This document shows, piece by piece, positions 1-11,713 of a stretch of 64,000 nt of DNA (positions are counted from its first letter, which is position 1; the number at the start of each line of letters is the position of its first letter). Under the pieces are notes generated by a model, which was not told the DNA's origin, ran no database searches, and worked only from the letters and a program-made list of their open reading frames with translations. This stretch comes from Pomphorhynchus laevis (Eukaryota > Acanthocephala > Palaeacanthocephala > Echinorhynchida > Pomphorhynchidae): assembly GCA_012934845.2 (NCBI GenBank), contig WNNJ02003297.1, positions 141,347-205,346 on the forward strand. The letters run 5' to 3'. A program made the translations under genes and the position numbers.

Positions 1-608
1 TAAAAAATTTGAATTCAGAAGTAAATATATGAATTTCTGTTTTTTTTTGTTAAAATTGCGGAATTATTTTTATTGTTTCCGCAAAAGGCATATCTCGCTC
101 GCGCATTTGAATTTACTACAATTGATTCAAATCTAAACAAAAAAGAGGTACATAGCTATTAAATAAAATATTATAGATAATGATTCAAACTATTCTCTGA
201 GGTCATTTGAAGACGTTGGATAATATAATTTAATATAACAACAAGACTATAATAGTTTTTATTTAAATCACGGCAGTACACGAAGTTTTTTCTCAAGACG
301 TTTCACCTTCGTCTTTTTGAGTTAAATTCTTGTTGCATTGATTTCCTTTCTACATGTAGTCAGGTTCTGGAAGAATTAAAAATACTTTTGAAGTCAAGTT
401 TGGCGTACATAGATTTTATCTTTAAAAATTGCATTCGTTTAGATTTATGTAAATACATCGTCGTTTGAATGTGGTAAGTGGCGGTCATTAACTAACTGAT
501 CCAGTTAATGTCTTGCAAGTTTCTTAAGCAGATGTCTACAATTGGTTCATATAATATTAATTGCATTTTGTGTGATAGTGATTCTTCAAAAATCTAAAAA
601 TATGCCAA
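1..608. other. AT-rich flank, no gene seen
   Basis: No reading frame or RNA gene is convincing here. One short hairpin lies at 292-321 (arms CTCAAGACG and CGTCTTTTTGAG). Read on the minus strand it contains GACGAAGGTGAAACGTC, a member of the GAAACGT-type motif family described in the findings. The right border is the 3' tail of a Penelope-like element. Confidence 0.5.
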
Positions 609-1866
609 ATTAAATCAGCTAACTGAGTCTACGTATTTAATATAATTATAAAATAAACAAAACATAATAATGCTAAATCAAAATTTAATAATTAAATAAT
701 AAAATTAATAATTGTTTTTAGATTTTCTATAATTTAAATCAAGTTAAAAATGAAATTCAAAATAAACGTCATTTTTATGAATTGACTAATAAATAACAGA
801 CGTTGTATCAGAATAAGAATTAGAGGTCATCAGGAGGAACTGCTATGCTATCAGGTTTCGGCTCCTAACTCCTCTACCCAACATAGCAGCGGGGACAAAT
901 ACATGCTAATGATGTATTTCCTCTGAAATAACTATCTAGTATCTTATTCTAATGCAAAGTATATTATTTATTATCCATCCATAAAAATTTGCCACTTTAG
1001 AGTTTAAATTTATTCTTTATATTATTGTGTTGATTTATATATTTTACTATTTTCTGCTTGATGTTATTTTTATAGTAACCTAGTTTAAAATATGTATCTA
1101 TTAAATTATTTAAATGATTTTTAAGAAAGCCAATATCATTACATATTGTTGCAATTCTTAAAATTTCATTATTTAATGTATTATATTTTATATTATATGG
1201 TATGCATGAATGCTCATGTAAAAATATGTTTCTTGTAAATTTAAATATGTCATCTTTACGATATAAATTAATAGTAGTTTTAGTTAATGTTAATTTAATG
1301 TTCATATCTAGATATACACCTTCTTTATCATTAATATTGGTTTTGTTAAGAATAAGGCTTTCTGGATAAATGTGCTCACTAATTGAATAAAAATTATTAG
1401 AATTAAATACACATATATCATCAATGTATCGAAACATATATTTCATATATTTATATTGTTTAGATTTAGTTTTTACACAGTTATGAACAAATTCATATTC
1501 TATAAAGCTTAAAAACAAGTCAGCTATAATTGGGCTACTATTACCACCCATTGGAACACCTTTTACTTGTCTAAATATAGATGTCCCTACTTTTAAATAA
1601 TTTTGATTTATTAAAATATTTAAGGATTCTATTAATTCAATTTTATCCATATATTTATATTTATTTGATGGTTTAATTTTTGTTAGATAGGCGTTATAAT
1701 TATTATAACATATATATGTATATCTTTTTCCGAATATAAGATTAATTAATTTTACTAACGCTTCTTTAATATCTACTAAACCTAGATTTGTATAAAGAGT
1801 ACTAAAATCGTATGTATTTATATTTTGAAAATTTATTCCTTTTGTCTGTTCTATAAATATGATCCA
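609..1866 (-). mobile_element. Penelope-like retroelement copy 1, 5'-truncated
   Basis: The minus strand codes the second half of a reverse transcriptase. In order it shows an INTYDFSTLYTNL segment, KGVPMGGNSSPIIADLF (RT priming region), FRYIDDICVFN (the catalytic YxDD box) and a C-terminal YLDMNIKL part. This RT type, with LPKxHK-like boxes in longer copies, fits Penelope-like elements, possibly the Naiad branch. The coding part is followed toward lower coordinates by a structured motif (826-930) and an AT-rich tail ending near 609. Two fuller or parallel copies lie at 14876-16258 and 30403-32270. Relative to the latter this copy begins abruptly near 1866, as expected for incomplete reverse transcription. 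It is not a complete element. Confidence 0.8.
826..930 (-). repeat. Structured terminal motif of the PLE (copy 1)
   Basis: About 105 bases conserved between the three coding PLE copies and two solitary fragments at 25630-25755 and 56835-56935. On the minus strand there is a small AAATAC...GTATTT hairpin, then a larger hairpin closed by CTGCTATG and CATAGCAG with an inner TTAGG/CCTGA stem, then CCTCCTGATGACCTC. The role is unknown. A 3' recognition structure for reverse transcription is an inference. Confidence 0.7.
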
Positions 1867-1933
1867 CATCCCTAGCAGGGTGAGAAAGTATATCACGAGT
1901 AAAGCGATGATACTAAGTCCAAATTATAATCTC

Positions 1934-1937
1934 AAAA
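1934..1937 (-). terminator. Candidate Pol III terminator of tRNA-Asn
   Basis: On the minus strand a TTTT run occurs about 20 bases past the tRNA 3' end. Runs of four or more T are the usual RNA polymerase III stop. In this AT-rich setting a T4 run can also occur by chance. Confidence 0.45.
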
Positions 1938-1956
1938 TATTGTTTAAACTACACAT

Positions 1957-1973
1957 CGCTCCCGGGTGGACTC

Positions 1974-2027
<54 letters not shown>

Positions 2028-2030
2028 AGC
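1957..2030 (-). tRNA. tRNA-Asn (anticodon GTT)
   Basis: The minus strand folds as a complete 74-base cloverleaf. The acceptor arm GCTTCCG pairs with CGGGAGC. The D-arm carries the A box GGCGCAATCGG. The anticodon loop CTGTTAA contains GTT. The T-arm carries the B box GGTTCGAGTCC. It has a discriminator G and no intron or encoded CCA, as in eukaryotes. It decodes Asn codons AAU/AAC in cytosolic translation and has its own internal RNA polymerase III promoter. It looks intact. The nearest element is PLE copy 1, whose truncated end lies about 90 bases beyond the tRNA 3' end. Confidence 0.95.
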
Positions 2031-2537
2031 ATAAAATTTACATAAATGTCAAAATGCTAAACAAGTTTTTTACAGAAAACTTGTGTGACCTACTTCCATT
2101 TGAATGCACTGTCGACATTTATACATGGCTGCATGTCAGTGCATAATTGTTGGAGTCAATATCTTTCACGATATTTTCGTTGCTTTTCGTCCTGCACTCT
2201 TTCTATTATTTGATAATTGAAACAGTCTTTTGTTCCATGTAACAAAGCATGTCGTACAACTGCATCAGAGTTTATTTTCAATTTTATGTGCGCGCGTCTA
2301 TTTGTTAACCTGTCTCGTAGTCCTCTGCATGTTTCCCCACATAATGTGCCTTACATTGTGTTGAACCATGCATCATGCACTAAATTCTTGACAATAGAAA
2401 TGCTATTTTACACGTTCACATTCAAGTGTACAAATATATAAAATATAATTTGTTGTTACACCTGCCCTGGGACACAACGGTGTACTCATAAATAAATCAC
2501 TATGTTTTTACCACGTGATGGCATAATCACCAGTCAG
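2031..2537. other. No gene recognised
   Basis: Open frames here are short and match nothing I recognise. The sequence is somewhat less AT-rich than its surroundings, so it could be an old element, but I see no diagnostic motif. Confidence 0.4.
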
Positions 2538-2861
2538 CATTCTATATATCATCATCAGACTAAGAAATATAACCGAACTGCAATACACACTGTCAAGCAC
2601 AGAGTACATTATAAATCCTCACTGATGATTCAGATTAAGGGTAGTTCAGTTTTTCAAGCATTGAACACGGTTTAAGCGTGTGCTAAGGTGCCTAAGGATG
2701 ATTATTATGATCAAGGTATTGATGAGCTCCATAAGAGCGAAACGCGTCTGTCGTTGTTAAAGTTCATCGTCACACATAGGATGAGTGGGCATACGTAGCG
2801 ACTTTGAATACTGTAAAAATATTCGGTTCTATTTCTTAGTCTGACAAAGATATATAGAATG
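2538..2861. repeat. Inverted-repeat element enclosing a hammerhead ribozyme
   Basis: Arms of about 42 bases (2538-2579 and 2821-2861) are reverse complements with a few differences, for example CAGACTAAGAAATA against TATTTCTTAGTCTG. The roughly 240-base interior contains the ribozyme at 2712-2756. It also contains a stretch at about 2617-2675 (ATTAAGGGTAGTTC and following) that recurs at 42922-43023 and 43573-43675 on the opposite strand. This looks like a small non-autonomous repeat related to Penelope-like terminal sequences. A PLE reverse-transcriptase fragment begins about 50 bases further right on the other strand. Confidence 0.6.
2712..2756 (+). ncRNA. Hammerhead ribozyme (type I, short stem III), probably weakened
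   Basis: The conserved core is in order: TTGATGA (consensus CUGAUGA, first base changed), stem II GCTC-CATAA-GAGC, GAAA, then ACGCGTC with the cleavage position after C2748. Stem I pairs CAAGGTA (2712-2718) with TGTC-G-TTG (2749-2756), one bulge. Stem III is only A-C/G-T as a monomer, but ACGCGT is self-complementary, so two copies could share a six-pair stem. That arrangement is known for hammerheads in Penelope-like elements and other short-stem-III ribozymes. The changed first core base may lower or abolish cleavage. It lies on the strand opposite to the neighbouring PLE fragment. Confidence 0.65.
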
Positions 2862-2911
2862 ATGTATGATGTTTATGCCTCCATATAATTTCCGTAAGTA
2901 CTGTAAAGTAC

Positions 2912-3860
2912 TTACATAAGTACTTCATGAAGATAATAATTAACTGCCTCTATTCCTCTTTCCATCTTTATAGAGGTGTATAATGACTCCACATCAATAC
3001 TGAGCATAAGTGTTTCAGCTGGCACATCTGCCTTAGTAACTTCAAATTTCTGCAAGAAATCCTCTGTACTTTGAAGATATGAAGGACGATTTTTAAGAAT
3101 AGGCATTAACTTTGTATGTAAGTACTTTGCAAGTCTTTCAGTACATATTCCGATGTTGCTCACAATAGGGCGCTCTGAACATGTTTTCTTATTTTTATGT
3201 ACTTTTGGAAGTAAATACATACTGCCTGGTTTAGGATCATCCACTATCAGAGCTTTAGAATCTTCTTCATTTTTTAAAATTAATTCAATTAAATTCGCAA
3301 CGTTATTCATGATGATTGCTTGTTCGTCAAGTGTTATTTCTTGGTATGTTTCGATCATGAGTTGACGCAAACCTTCTGCTCAATAGTTATTCTTATTCCA
3401 AATAACCGTTTTACCTCCCTTATTCGCATTGCAAATCATGATATCATTAGCACTGCACCAGTTCAACTTATTGATTTTATACTAATGTTGCATTTTGTTT
3501 TGGAATTAGGAAGTAATTGCACATATTTCTGAATCTGTTCTGCATTCGAAAATTGTTTCTTTATTTGTTCTTTATCATCAGAGTTCATCACATTTGATAC
3601 CAATCTCTGAACAATACCCTTCATGTTTTGATATAGTTCTTTTCGATTAAACTCTCGCGGTACTGGTACAAACTTGAGATCTAAAGCGATTATTTTGATT
3701 TGTTCGTCAGAAATTCGTATAGTAGATAAGTTAAATTTTTTTTACCATCAACGTGATCTCGTTTTGAATGCATCGCTCTGTGTCGTCTTAAGCGTTTGAC
3801 TGTGGATGTTGCTAATTCCTCTTTCGTCACTATTCTTTGCGTTAATTTTGAAAGCTGTTT
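2912..3860 (-). mobile_element. Penelope-like element fragment, N-terminal part and first RT motifs
   Basis: From right to left the minus strand shows LKFVPVP (about 3665-3690), NANKGGKTVIW (about 3400-3440), then YLLPKVHK, RPIVSN, STEDFLQKF and SIDVESLYTSI (2912-3370). These are the N-terminal and RT1-RT3 boxes of Penelope-type reverse transcriptases, which act in target-primed reverse transcription. The catalytic YxDD half is absent: the homology stops at 2912 next to the ribozyme-bearing inverted repeat. This is a broken, fossil copy with several interruptions. It belongs to a different PLE lineage from the copies at 609, 14876 and 30403. Confidence 0.75.
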
Positions 3861-5417
3861 GCATTTCTGAGATAATTGATTCTCTTAGTGTTGATAACAT
3901 TCTCTTTCTGTATAGCAATTACAAGTGAGTGATATTTGCAAATAATTCTGGTCAACTTATATTCAGTTGCCTTAATAGTGTTGTCAAATTCTTTTAAAAT
4001 TTTTGAATATTTTGGCACATTTAAAAAAGTGTGGGCTGAGCTGAGGACTTACCTTGATCTTAGACCTTTAGTTGTGATTCCGTGATTTAGGCAATATCGC
4101 AGATATTGACGGTGACAAAGTGTTCAAGTTTTGATTTCACTTGATGAGATTGTCCATGAAGAGATGCTTGATGTTTTCTTTGAACTCATTACGTATTATC
4201 TTTATGTGGGGTCGGCCTTAATAGGGACGTTGTATTTATATTTTCAATAGATAGAATGCCACAACACGTAAAATCAAAATATGAGCTTTTATATTTTTAA
4301 ACGTTTCGAGCGATTGCTTGCCGATTATTGATTCCGATCTGCTATATTTTGAAAATTCATTTTAAACAAGTAGTAAAGCACACTAAATATATTTTACGTT
4401 TCGAAGATACTTGTTCACAATACTGGATCACGATAAAAAAAATTACATCCTAAACACCCATGTTCGGGCAGACCCATCATTAAATGTTAAAATGCTTGCT
4501 GCAATACGTTAAATCATATGTTGGAAGCACCTACGATATTTTAAGAAAACTTATCTCTGAGTATATATCTACAATATACAATAACGAATCTTGACGTATC
4601 CGCCAGCATTGATAATACTAAATAACACAGGCCGTATACAAAAGGACTCTTGTTGTATAGAACGAACAACGAAAAGATTGAATTGCTCTACTGTTAAAGA
4701 CCGTTCTTGAGAACAATTATTTTGAATTTAATAATCAGTTATACCGTCAAGTATCATAAATTTCTATGGGTACATCGGTGGCGACAGTTTATGTCTGCCT
4801 GTTTGTTTCAGACATCTAGGAACTATTTTTTACTAATCTAGGTTTTGAGCTAAGACTATAGTTGCAATACATTACTAATATGATGATGCTCTGTCCAGGC
4901 CCTTGGATATGACAGAGGATGCTAAGTCTATAACATTCTTGGATATCAGCATTTGTATCGCCCAATATGTCTGTGAGACATATGGCGTACTGAAGAATAG
5001 ATTGAGAAACTGTCGATCGGACATAAATCAAAAATGATGGGATCAAAAAAAGAGTATTTAATCCGAAAGTAATTACAATACGAAGGTATAGTACAGAATA
5101 GCATTATGCAAAATAGCCTAGACATAAGATTAAAACAACAACTTACTATTACAGGAAATACATAGATGTACATGACCGCAAACGACGAGAACATATTGGA
5201 TTAAACAATTAATGACTAACCAAATGTTGAACTCAAAGAAGTATTATAAACTAAAGAAAAACAACAAACCTCCTTGAATTCTGCCCATATTCAAATGACC
5301 AAGCATATGTCAAATAATTTTGATCACTTGAATCCTAATTTTTTACATTGATCTAGTATTGTGAAGAGGGCTCTGCTTTCAGGCACATCATCGATAGTCA
5401 GCAAATCAAACAAAAAT
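3861..5417. other. No gene; two GAAACGT-type motifs
   Basis: No supported coding region. On the minus strand CTCGAAACGTT (near 4309-4325) and TCTTCGAAACGT (near 4393-4410) lie about 90 bases apart, each followed by an AT-rich stretch. They resemble the scattered hammerhead-like motif family. Open frames at 4816-5194 are hydrophobic, AT-driven and unsupported. Confidence 0.45.
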
Positions 5418-5441
5418 ACGTTTCACCACTTGGCGAAACGT
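5418..5441. repeat. Short palindrome of the GAAACGT motif
   Basis: ACGTTTCACC and GGCGAAACGT face each other around ACTT. The pair gives a 10-base stem with one mismatch. The arm matches the 3' half of the hammerhead-like motif found elsewhere in the window. Confidence 0.6.
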
Positions 5442-5499
5442 AGTTATTCAGGCGATGGTTCTGCCTGAATATCGTTTGCATTGCTAGTCTCGAAGATCC

Positions 5500-5990
5500 A
5501 ACCAGAGGGCTATGCCTAATTCTTATATGTATCATCAATCAAAGACCAAGAATCATCATATTTGCGATGTAGTGTCATTTGCCATATGCTACGAGTATCC
5601 TTATAGATTTCAACATCATGGAATGTTATTCTGCTATTCACTGATTCAGTATTTGTAAAGTTTAGCTATGTTTCCTTATTGAGATCCTCTATAAATTGAA
5701 TCAGCTTTTCTTCTCCGTGATCCAATACAATAAATACGTCTTAAATATATCTTAACAAAAATGTCGGTTTGCCATACGCCTCCTAATAAGCCAATATTTG
5801 ATCTGGCAGCATATAAACCGGTATAAGTCGAAGGAACAGGACTAATCATGGTTATGCCTTCTTGTTTATATAGTTCGCTGTTGAATTTAAATGTGTCACG
5901 CATAAGTACCGTTCTTAATTTAGACGAAAGCTTAGATATATCGTTATCTTTCTTGCCATATTTAGATAGTCTGTTTTGAAGTCCTTTTAT
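5500..5990 (-). mobile_element. Penelope-like RT fragment, catalytic half
   Basis: On the minus strand FKFNSELYKQ and GITM (RT motif before the catalytic box), then a degraded RYI-DVFIVLDHGEEKLIQF (YxDD region) and ITFHDVEIYKD are readable. This order is that of the second half of a Penelope-type reverse transcriptase. It is a fossil with a few interruptions. It may be the same lineage as the fragment at 2912-3860, but as a separate insertion, because the N-terminal half lies on its downstream side. Confidence 0.6.
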
Positions 5991-6030
5991 TCCCGAGTTT
6001 GTTAATATCTAAGTGTACAATGATACAACA

Positions 6031-6168
6031 TAAAATGTTAATATTATAGAAATTTCTTTGATGCATGATTTGAACAGGTTGAATTTTCTGATGAATTCTG
6101 ATTAATACCCTAAAATGTTAATATTATAGAAATTTCTTTGATGGATGATTTGAACAGGTTGAATTTTA
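6031..6168. repeat. Tandem direct repeat, period 80, two copies
   Basis: A block of about 57 bases starting TAAAATGTTAATATTATAG (6031 and 6111) occurs twice with one base different (GATGCATG against GATGGATG). The near identity suggests a recent duplication. Function is not apparent. Confidence 0.85.
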
Positions 6169-6915
6169 AGAGTTCTGTATCTTAATTGTAGGATCTTAAA
6201 AGGTAATTCTCGGATCTTAATTCTAAGGATCTTAAAAAGACTGTCAATACTATATTTTCTGACATTGATAATATATAATTATATATAATCCAGCTTTTCG
6301 CATCATTTTGACAATTTTAATTAAAAATTAAATAATTTCAAATTAAATTTTTAATTTCAATTAAAAATTACCAGCCGCGACTCGTTTACTTTTTTTTCTC
6401 TTAAATTGTGTAGATGCAATATTCCTTGACTTTAATCGTTTTAAAAACGAGCAGAAGTTTATAAAAGCCAATGCTTTGTAGAACGACATATTTTCAATGG
6501 TTTCAGTTTACATTTTATGTACTATAAAAATCAGTTAACTTTTATTTCATTTAAATTCCATTTAAATTAAGTATATCCTATTACTCACAAAAATAAAGCT
6601 AATAAAATGTTAGCTTTTATTTGGTGATCTATCTAATAATCAAAATATGATTACAAAACCAACATGTTTTTAAATCTCGATATAAACTTAATGATTCATA
6701 ATATTCCTTATCCTTTTTCGATATTACGATAATTTGAAATTATATCGAATATTATATATAATTTATATCACGTATTATCAGCACTCAGTTGGAATACGTG
6801 TATGCTACCAAATGAATTTTGTTCATTTGCTTCGATCTCTCGTAACAATCTAAGCCAGCACCTAAGTGAATGCATGGATCTCGTAATAAAAATTTTATTG
6901 TTTAACTGTTTATTT
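6169..6915. other. AT-rich, no gene seen
   Basis: Low-complexity AT-rich DNA containing short runs of AATTAAAAATT-like words near 6320-6370. No coding or RNA signal supported. Confidence 0.5.
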
Positions 6916-7054
6916 ATCAAAATTTATTTTGTTTTTTAATTAAAATGGATCATCTCTTAATTTACATAAGCGAATTGACTCAGTGATCAAAATTTATTTT
7001 GTTTTTCAATTAAAATGAACCGTCTCTTAATTTACATAAGCGAATTGACTCAGT
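6916..7054. repeat. Tandem direct repeat, period 70, two copies
   Basis: The unit runs from ATCAAAATTTATTTTG to GCGAATTGACTCAGT and occurs at 6916 and 6986 with only a few substitutions. This indicates a recent local duplication. Confidence 0.85.
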
Positions 7055-10000
7055 TAATAAGCAAAGTAGCTAGTAAATAATACCGAATCGTTTATTAATA
7101 AACTCAGTACATAACATGTAATATTTAATATTTAATACATAATATATTTACTGTTTAAGAAGAAATGTAATAAGTCCATTCAGAGTACACCATTCATACT
7201 AATAGCGGTAAATTTATTCTGAACTAAACATCTATAAATATAACATTTAATGTATTTCGTACCACTTTTCTAAAAACTTGACGATTAGCATTTTAAATTC
7301 AGTTTATATTTAGTCATCCAATATCGATAACTTATTTAATTACATTTAGTTGGTTTACGCTGAACTATCAAAGTTAAGCATTCATTTTATTTTAGTAATA
7401 TGAATATAATGCAAGCATCATAATTTCTGTTTCGAATTTTAATGTTGAAACTATTTATAATTTAAAGTTTTAAATTATTTCTTGCTGAAAAATGTATAGT
7501 ACATAGTAAATAATTCTGAATTCAATTTCAAGTATACAATAACTTTCATGGATTTTTAAATTAATAACTTGGTCATGTAAATGGCTGTAATTATAATGTA
7601 TAATTAAAAAGAACGCTTAATAAGTATTTATTATACTTATCAGTACCCTACAATTCCATTATCTTTGTTCAAAAGGTAATAAAATGTAATACAAGTTATT
7701 ATTTGTTATTGATATATAAAGCAAATATTAAAAAGTAATACAAATATTATCGCTTAAATAAAAATAACAATTGAGATGTTACTCGCGAATCCCTCCCCTA
7801 TTTGAAACGAAATGCAACAAATTCGTTAAAATAATGTCTTTCAGCGTAACAAGGAAAGATAGGTTTCAATCGTGGTGCATGAAGTAAAAACAATGGTGCT
7901 GTGGCAATCTCTAATGTGATCTTTCTTTATATTTTTATTAAAACATCATTGCAATTTGAGTGATCACTTATGCCTTTCGCAGTTGTCACTCCACTCGAGA
8001 CACACACTTAAAGTAACGGAAACTATACCCCTATTTGACGAGAACATAAGATATGTGAATAAACCATACTTTATAAACAATTGTTTAATAAACAATTTAA
8101 TTAATTAAATTTACATGTATCTTGAATTTAAGATTTTTAATTATAGCATTGATTTAATTAAACATTTTTGTAAAATGAAAATGTGTTAATCGGCTAAACC
8201 TTTTTGGTCCGAAATTATTGAACAACGACATTTTATTAATAATTATATGTGATAATAAAGTAAAATAAATATATGGGTTGCAAACAAAATATAAATTGAG
8301 TTTTGTAAAACAGTTAAACACTTAATGTGTATATTATTGAAAACATTCATTTACAAAACAGTTCTTTTAATATTTGATAAAGCAATAAAATCTTTTTATT
8401 AAATAATAAAAACACTCTTGTTAAAACAAAAGTATCAAAATCATATGGGCAGCTATAAATATGCATTGCTTCCTTCATATTGCCTACTTCAGTGAGCGAC
8501 CGTCTCAAATATGGTATATCATTATTTGGATCCTTCCCCATTCAATCGTGTCGTCTGAGCATTATTAAAAATATTAAAACATCCATTCTTTAATTCTTTG
8601 ATTTTTTATAAATTTACAGAAACTAAGAAAGGGAGTGAGTAAAAACGTTGAATTCCAAAAAGGTCACTATATTTCGATAATTAGACTATTGTCGACTTCA
8701 GAAATTGCACAAATATACTTGTTGTAGTAGCAATGAAGTTAAAGATTAGGTGACTAATCGAAGATCTAAACAGTTATAATGGGTAGGTACTATTTGAACA
8801 TAAATTGTATATTATATATGGATAAACATATTCAAATTTTAAGGCTTTACATTGTTGTCAACTGACAAAATCATTGATAAGGTATCCCAATGCTTATAAA
8901 AGACAAGAGCTAACTACAAGACAAAATTCTAATTAGAAGGGAAGCACCGGGTATCAAATATCATCAAATTATAAAAGATTTATATTGTCCTTAATAAATA
9001 CATTGATTTTCAATTTTATTTGCTAGAAATAGATTTGCTGATATAACATTTCAAATGAAATTAAATAAATGATATCGTTAAATAACTGTTATAATAATCC
9101 GTAATTATGCCATATCAATAATATTCTATTAATATTAAAAAGAAGGCGAGGAATCCTGTTTCATTGCTTTCTTGTAATAATTCGGATTGGAAACTAATTT
9201 TCTCTATTCTATTAATATTAATAATTAGATTCTATTATAATTAGGTTCTATTAATAATTAGGTCCTTATTAGTACATGCGAAGAGTTAAAACTTAATTAC
9301 TGATTGTTTCAAAAATGCTGGATAATTATCACATAATTTCATTTGAAATTCAACTTATAACAGTGTAGATTTTAAAAGTGAAACTGGGAATTTTTTTGTC
9401 ATTCTTAAAATTTATTATCTTATGATCATTGAATGGTTTTTGTTAAAATTATTGCCTACTGGTTTAAATATTCTAAAATTATTATGATTAAACAGTACTT
9501 ACCATGTTTAAATTATGGCTAATGATATAACCATTAACCAGATCATCAATAATATTTTTAAGTTAAGCATACACGCTAATAAACGAATATTTTAGTCCTT
9601 ATTAATCATAACATATCAAAATTCTTTAAAATAGTTGATTTGCACTATAAATAACACGCTTTAATTTACTGAACGTTCATGACCATAAATTAGGATTTGT
9701 GATATAATCATATTAAGATCAAATATATTTATGTATTATATTTTTAGGCTTAATATATTTTTGCAATAATGATTAGTTTACAATATTCATTAGTTTCCTA
9801 TAATTATAATTGCAGTAAAAAATTTTATTTTAAAGCTAATATACATGTCATTAACTAAGTTATCAACTTAAATATTTGCTGGTTTCTCTAACCGCTGACA
9901 ATTTTTTCTCTTAGTTTTAAAAAATAATTATAAATCAGATATATTTATTATCAAATTGTTAGCGATTTCTCTGCAAGTACTAAAATTAAAGTGAATTTAA

Positions 10001-10800
10001 CTAATAAGATAATTAAATTAAATTGAAATAATTTTAATTTTAGATTTTACTAAATTTTAATATTTATACTAAATTTAAAGTCAGCGAAACTTTAAATTAT
10101 TCATTCTTATAAGCTAGAAAGTATAAATAACAGAATTCAAACCTAATCGCTTTAATTAAAAATTATTACAGTATAATAATCGATTAAAATAAAACTAAGC
10201 TTATGATTTTTATTAGAACATTAAGCATGAACTCTGGTCAAGAACAAGAATTATTTTAAAAAGAAATTAAAAATTGAAGGGCTCACGGAAAATTTAATAG
10301 ATAGTAATATATATATTTGTCACTGAACGTTTAGGCATCAATCTTAGTAGCGGACTTTGTGAAGGTAAATTACTGACTTTACAAGTTACATTGCATAATT
10401 GACCTTGCATATTCTGTACTATAAAAAGATTCAAATATGGAAATATTTTAATCTTATTAAACAGAATTTTTAAAACTCAAAATTTTAATGAGCAGATATA
10501 CTAAAATTAGATGTATTATATATAACGGATAACAATAATAAAGTAATATTGAAACATAATCTATTATATAAAATATATAATAGATAAATAAAAAGAAATA
10601 AAATATATTAAAATATATTGATAAACGATAAAACTGTTCATTTTATAGACTAATAGTGTAATAAATTATTATGTCTATGTGTACGAGACCAGTAAGAATA
10701 TGGCTAGTAAGTAATGCCTATGTGCACGAGGCATTATATGTGCACTATTTATAAACAAAAGTTATAATAAAAATAGAAAACTAAGTAGTACATCAAATTC
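7055..10800. other. Long AT-rich stretch, no gene seen
   Basis: About 3.7 kb of AT-rich sequence with short open frames only. The frame at 8347-8541 (minus, 64 residues) begins with an ordinary-looking peptide but matches nothing I know and has no splice context that I can support. If the first exon and promoter of the SLC12 gene lie here, I cannot recognise them. Confidence 0.4.
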
Positions 10801-11345
10801 ATGTTCTTTCATACTTCTGAGGTGGACACCTGTAGGATACGAGCAGTTCTCTTCATCGTGCTTTATGAAGCAATCGTCACGTTCATACATCGCCTACTTG
10901 CTGTTTGGCTTCTAACTGACATTCTGGTCGCGCTTATACACATTGAGGCAGCGGACGCAAGAGTTAAACCTATATCTGAGCGAATGCGTCGGATACTGTC
11001 AGAGTATGGCAACAAATTGAATGATAATAATAAAGATTTTCTTAATAACAAATATACATGGTGAAGAATAAATAAATGTCAGGTCAGTTACAAGAAAAAC
11101 AAAAGAAATCAACAAGAGTGCATGTGTAAGTCTTCTTCCATGTTCACGACATCAAATCCAGGCCGCCTCCCGACTGAACCACCCAGGGTCTTTCACCCCT
11201 ACCCCTCCCCGAAGAATCCAATCGGCGCGGGCTATGCTAAATTGAATGACATTTACTCTATTCATTAGTGTATACAATTCATTTACCATACTGAGCAAAT
11301 TGTGTTGCGTTTTACTGCCGAAAATAGTAGCCCTTGCTAGCAAAA
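10801..11345. other. GC-richer island upstream of the first SLC12 exon found
   Basis: This 0.5 kb is clearly richer in G and C than its surroundings. It contains an 87-codon frame on the + strand (10801-11064, hydrophobic middle, then a basic part) and a C-rich patch at 11160-11230. I do not recognise either peptide. Its place 0.4-0.9 kb before the exon at 11714 makes an untranslated first exon or promoter possible. It could equally be an old short interspersed element. I do not assign a product. Confidence 0.3.
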
Positions 11346-11419
11346 TATAAAAATGGATTTATTTTTTGTTGATCCTGCTCCAAAACTGCAAAAACGTATT
11401 TAATGTATTTATACATGTT

Positions 11420-11515
11420 GCGAGAATGCCTGATTAATAGTATATATTAATATATTAGTAGTATGTATTAATATATTAATAGTATGTATTAATATAATAT
11501 CATATTAATATATGC
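11420..11515. repeat. AT minisatellite
   Basis: Imperfect repeats of a roughly 20-25 base word around ATTAATATATTAATAGTATG. Simple-sequence DNA just upstream of the first SLC12 exon found. Confidence 0.7.
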
Positions 11516-11713
11516 TATTTTTATCATATATTAAAACTGAATATGATTTTTGTGATAACAAGGAAATTTTCTGAAGAGATCTAAATTGCTGACCGAATAA
11601 TTGGAACATATAAAATTGGACAATATTATTCATTTCAACAAATAATGATGTTATGTGAGATTAGTTGATATTTATAAATACATATTATTGATGCTGCTTT
11701 TATCTAATTTTAG

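Noticed and set aside
10801-11064. 87-codon frame as a small membrane protein or first SLC12 exon
   Set aside because: No known motif, no donor that joins exon 1 in frame, and a competing frame of similar length on the other strand.
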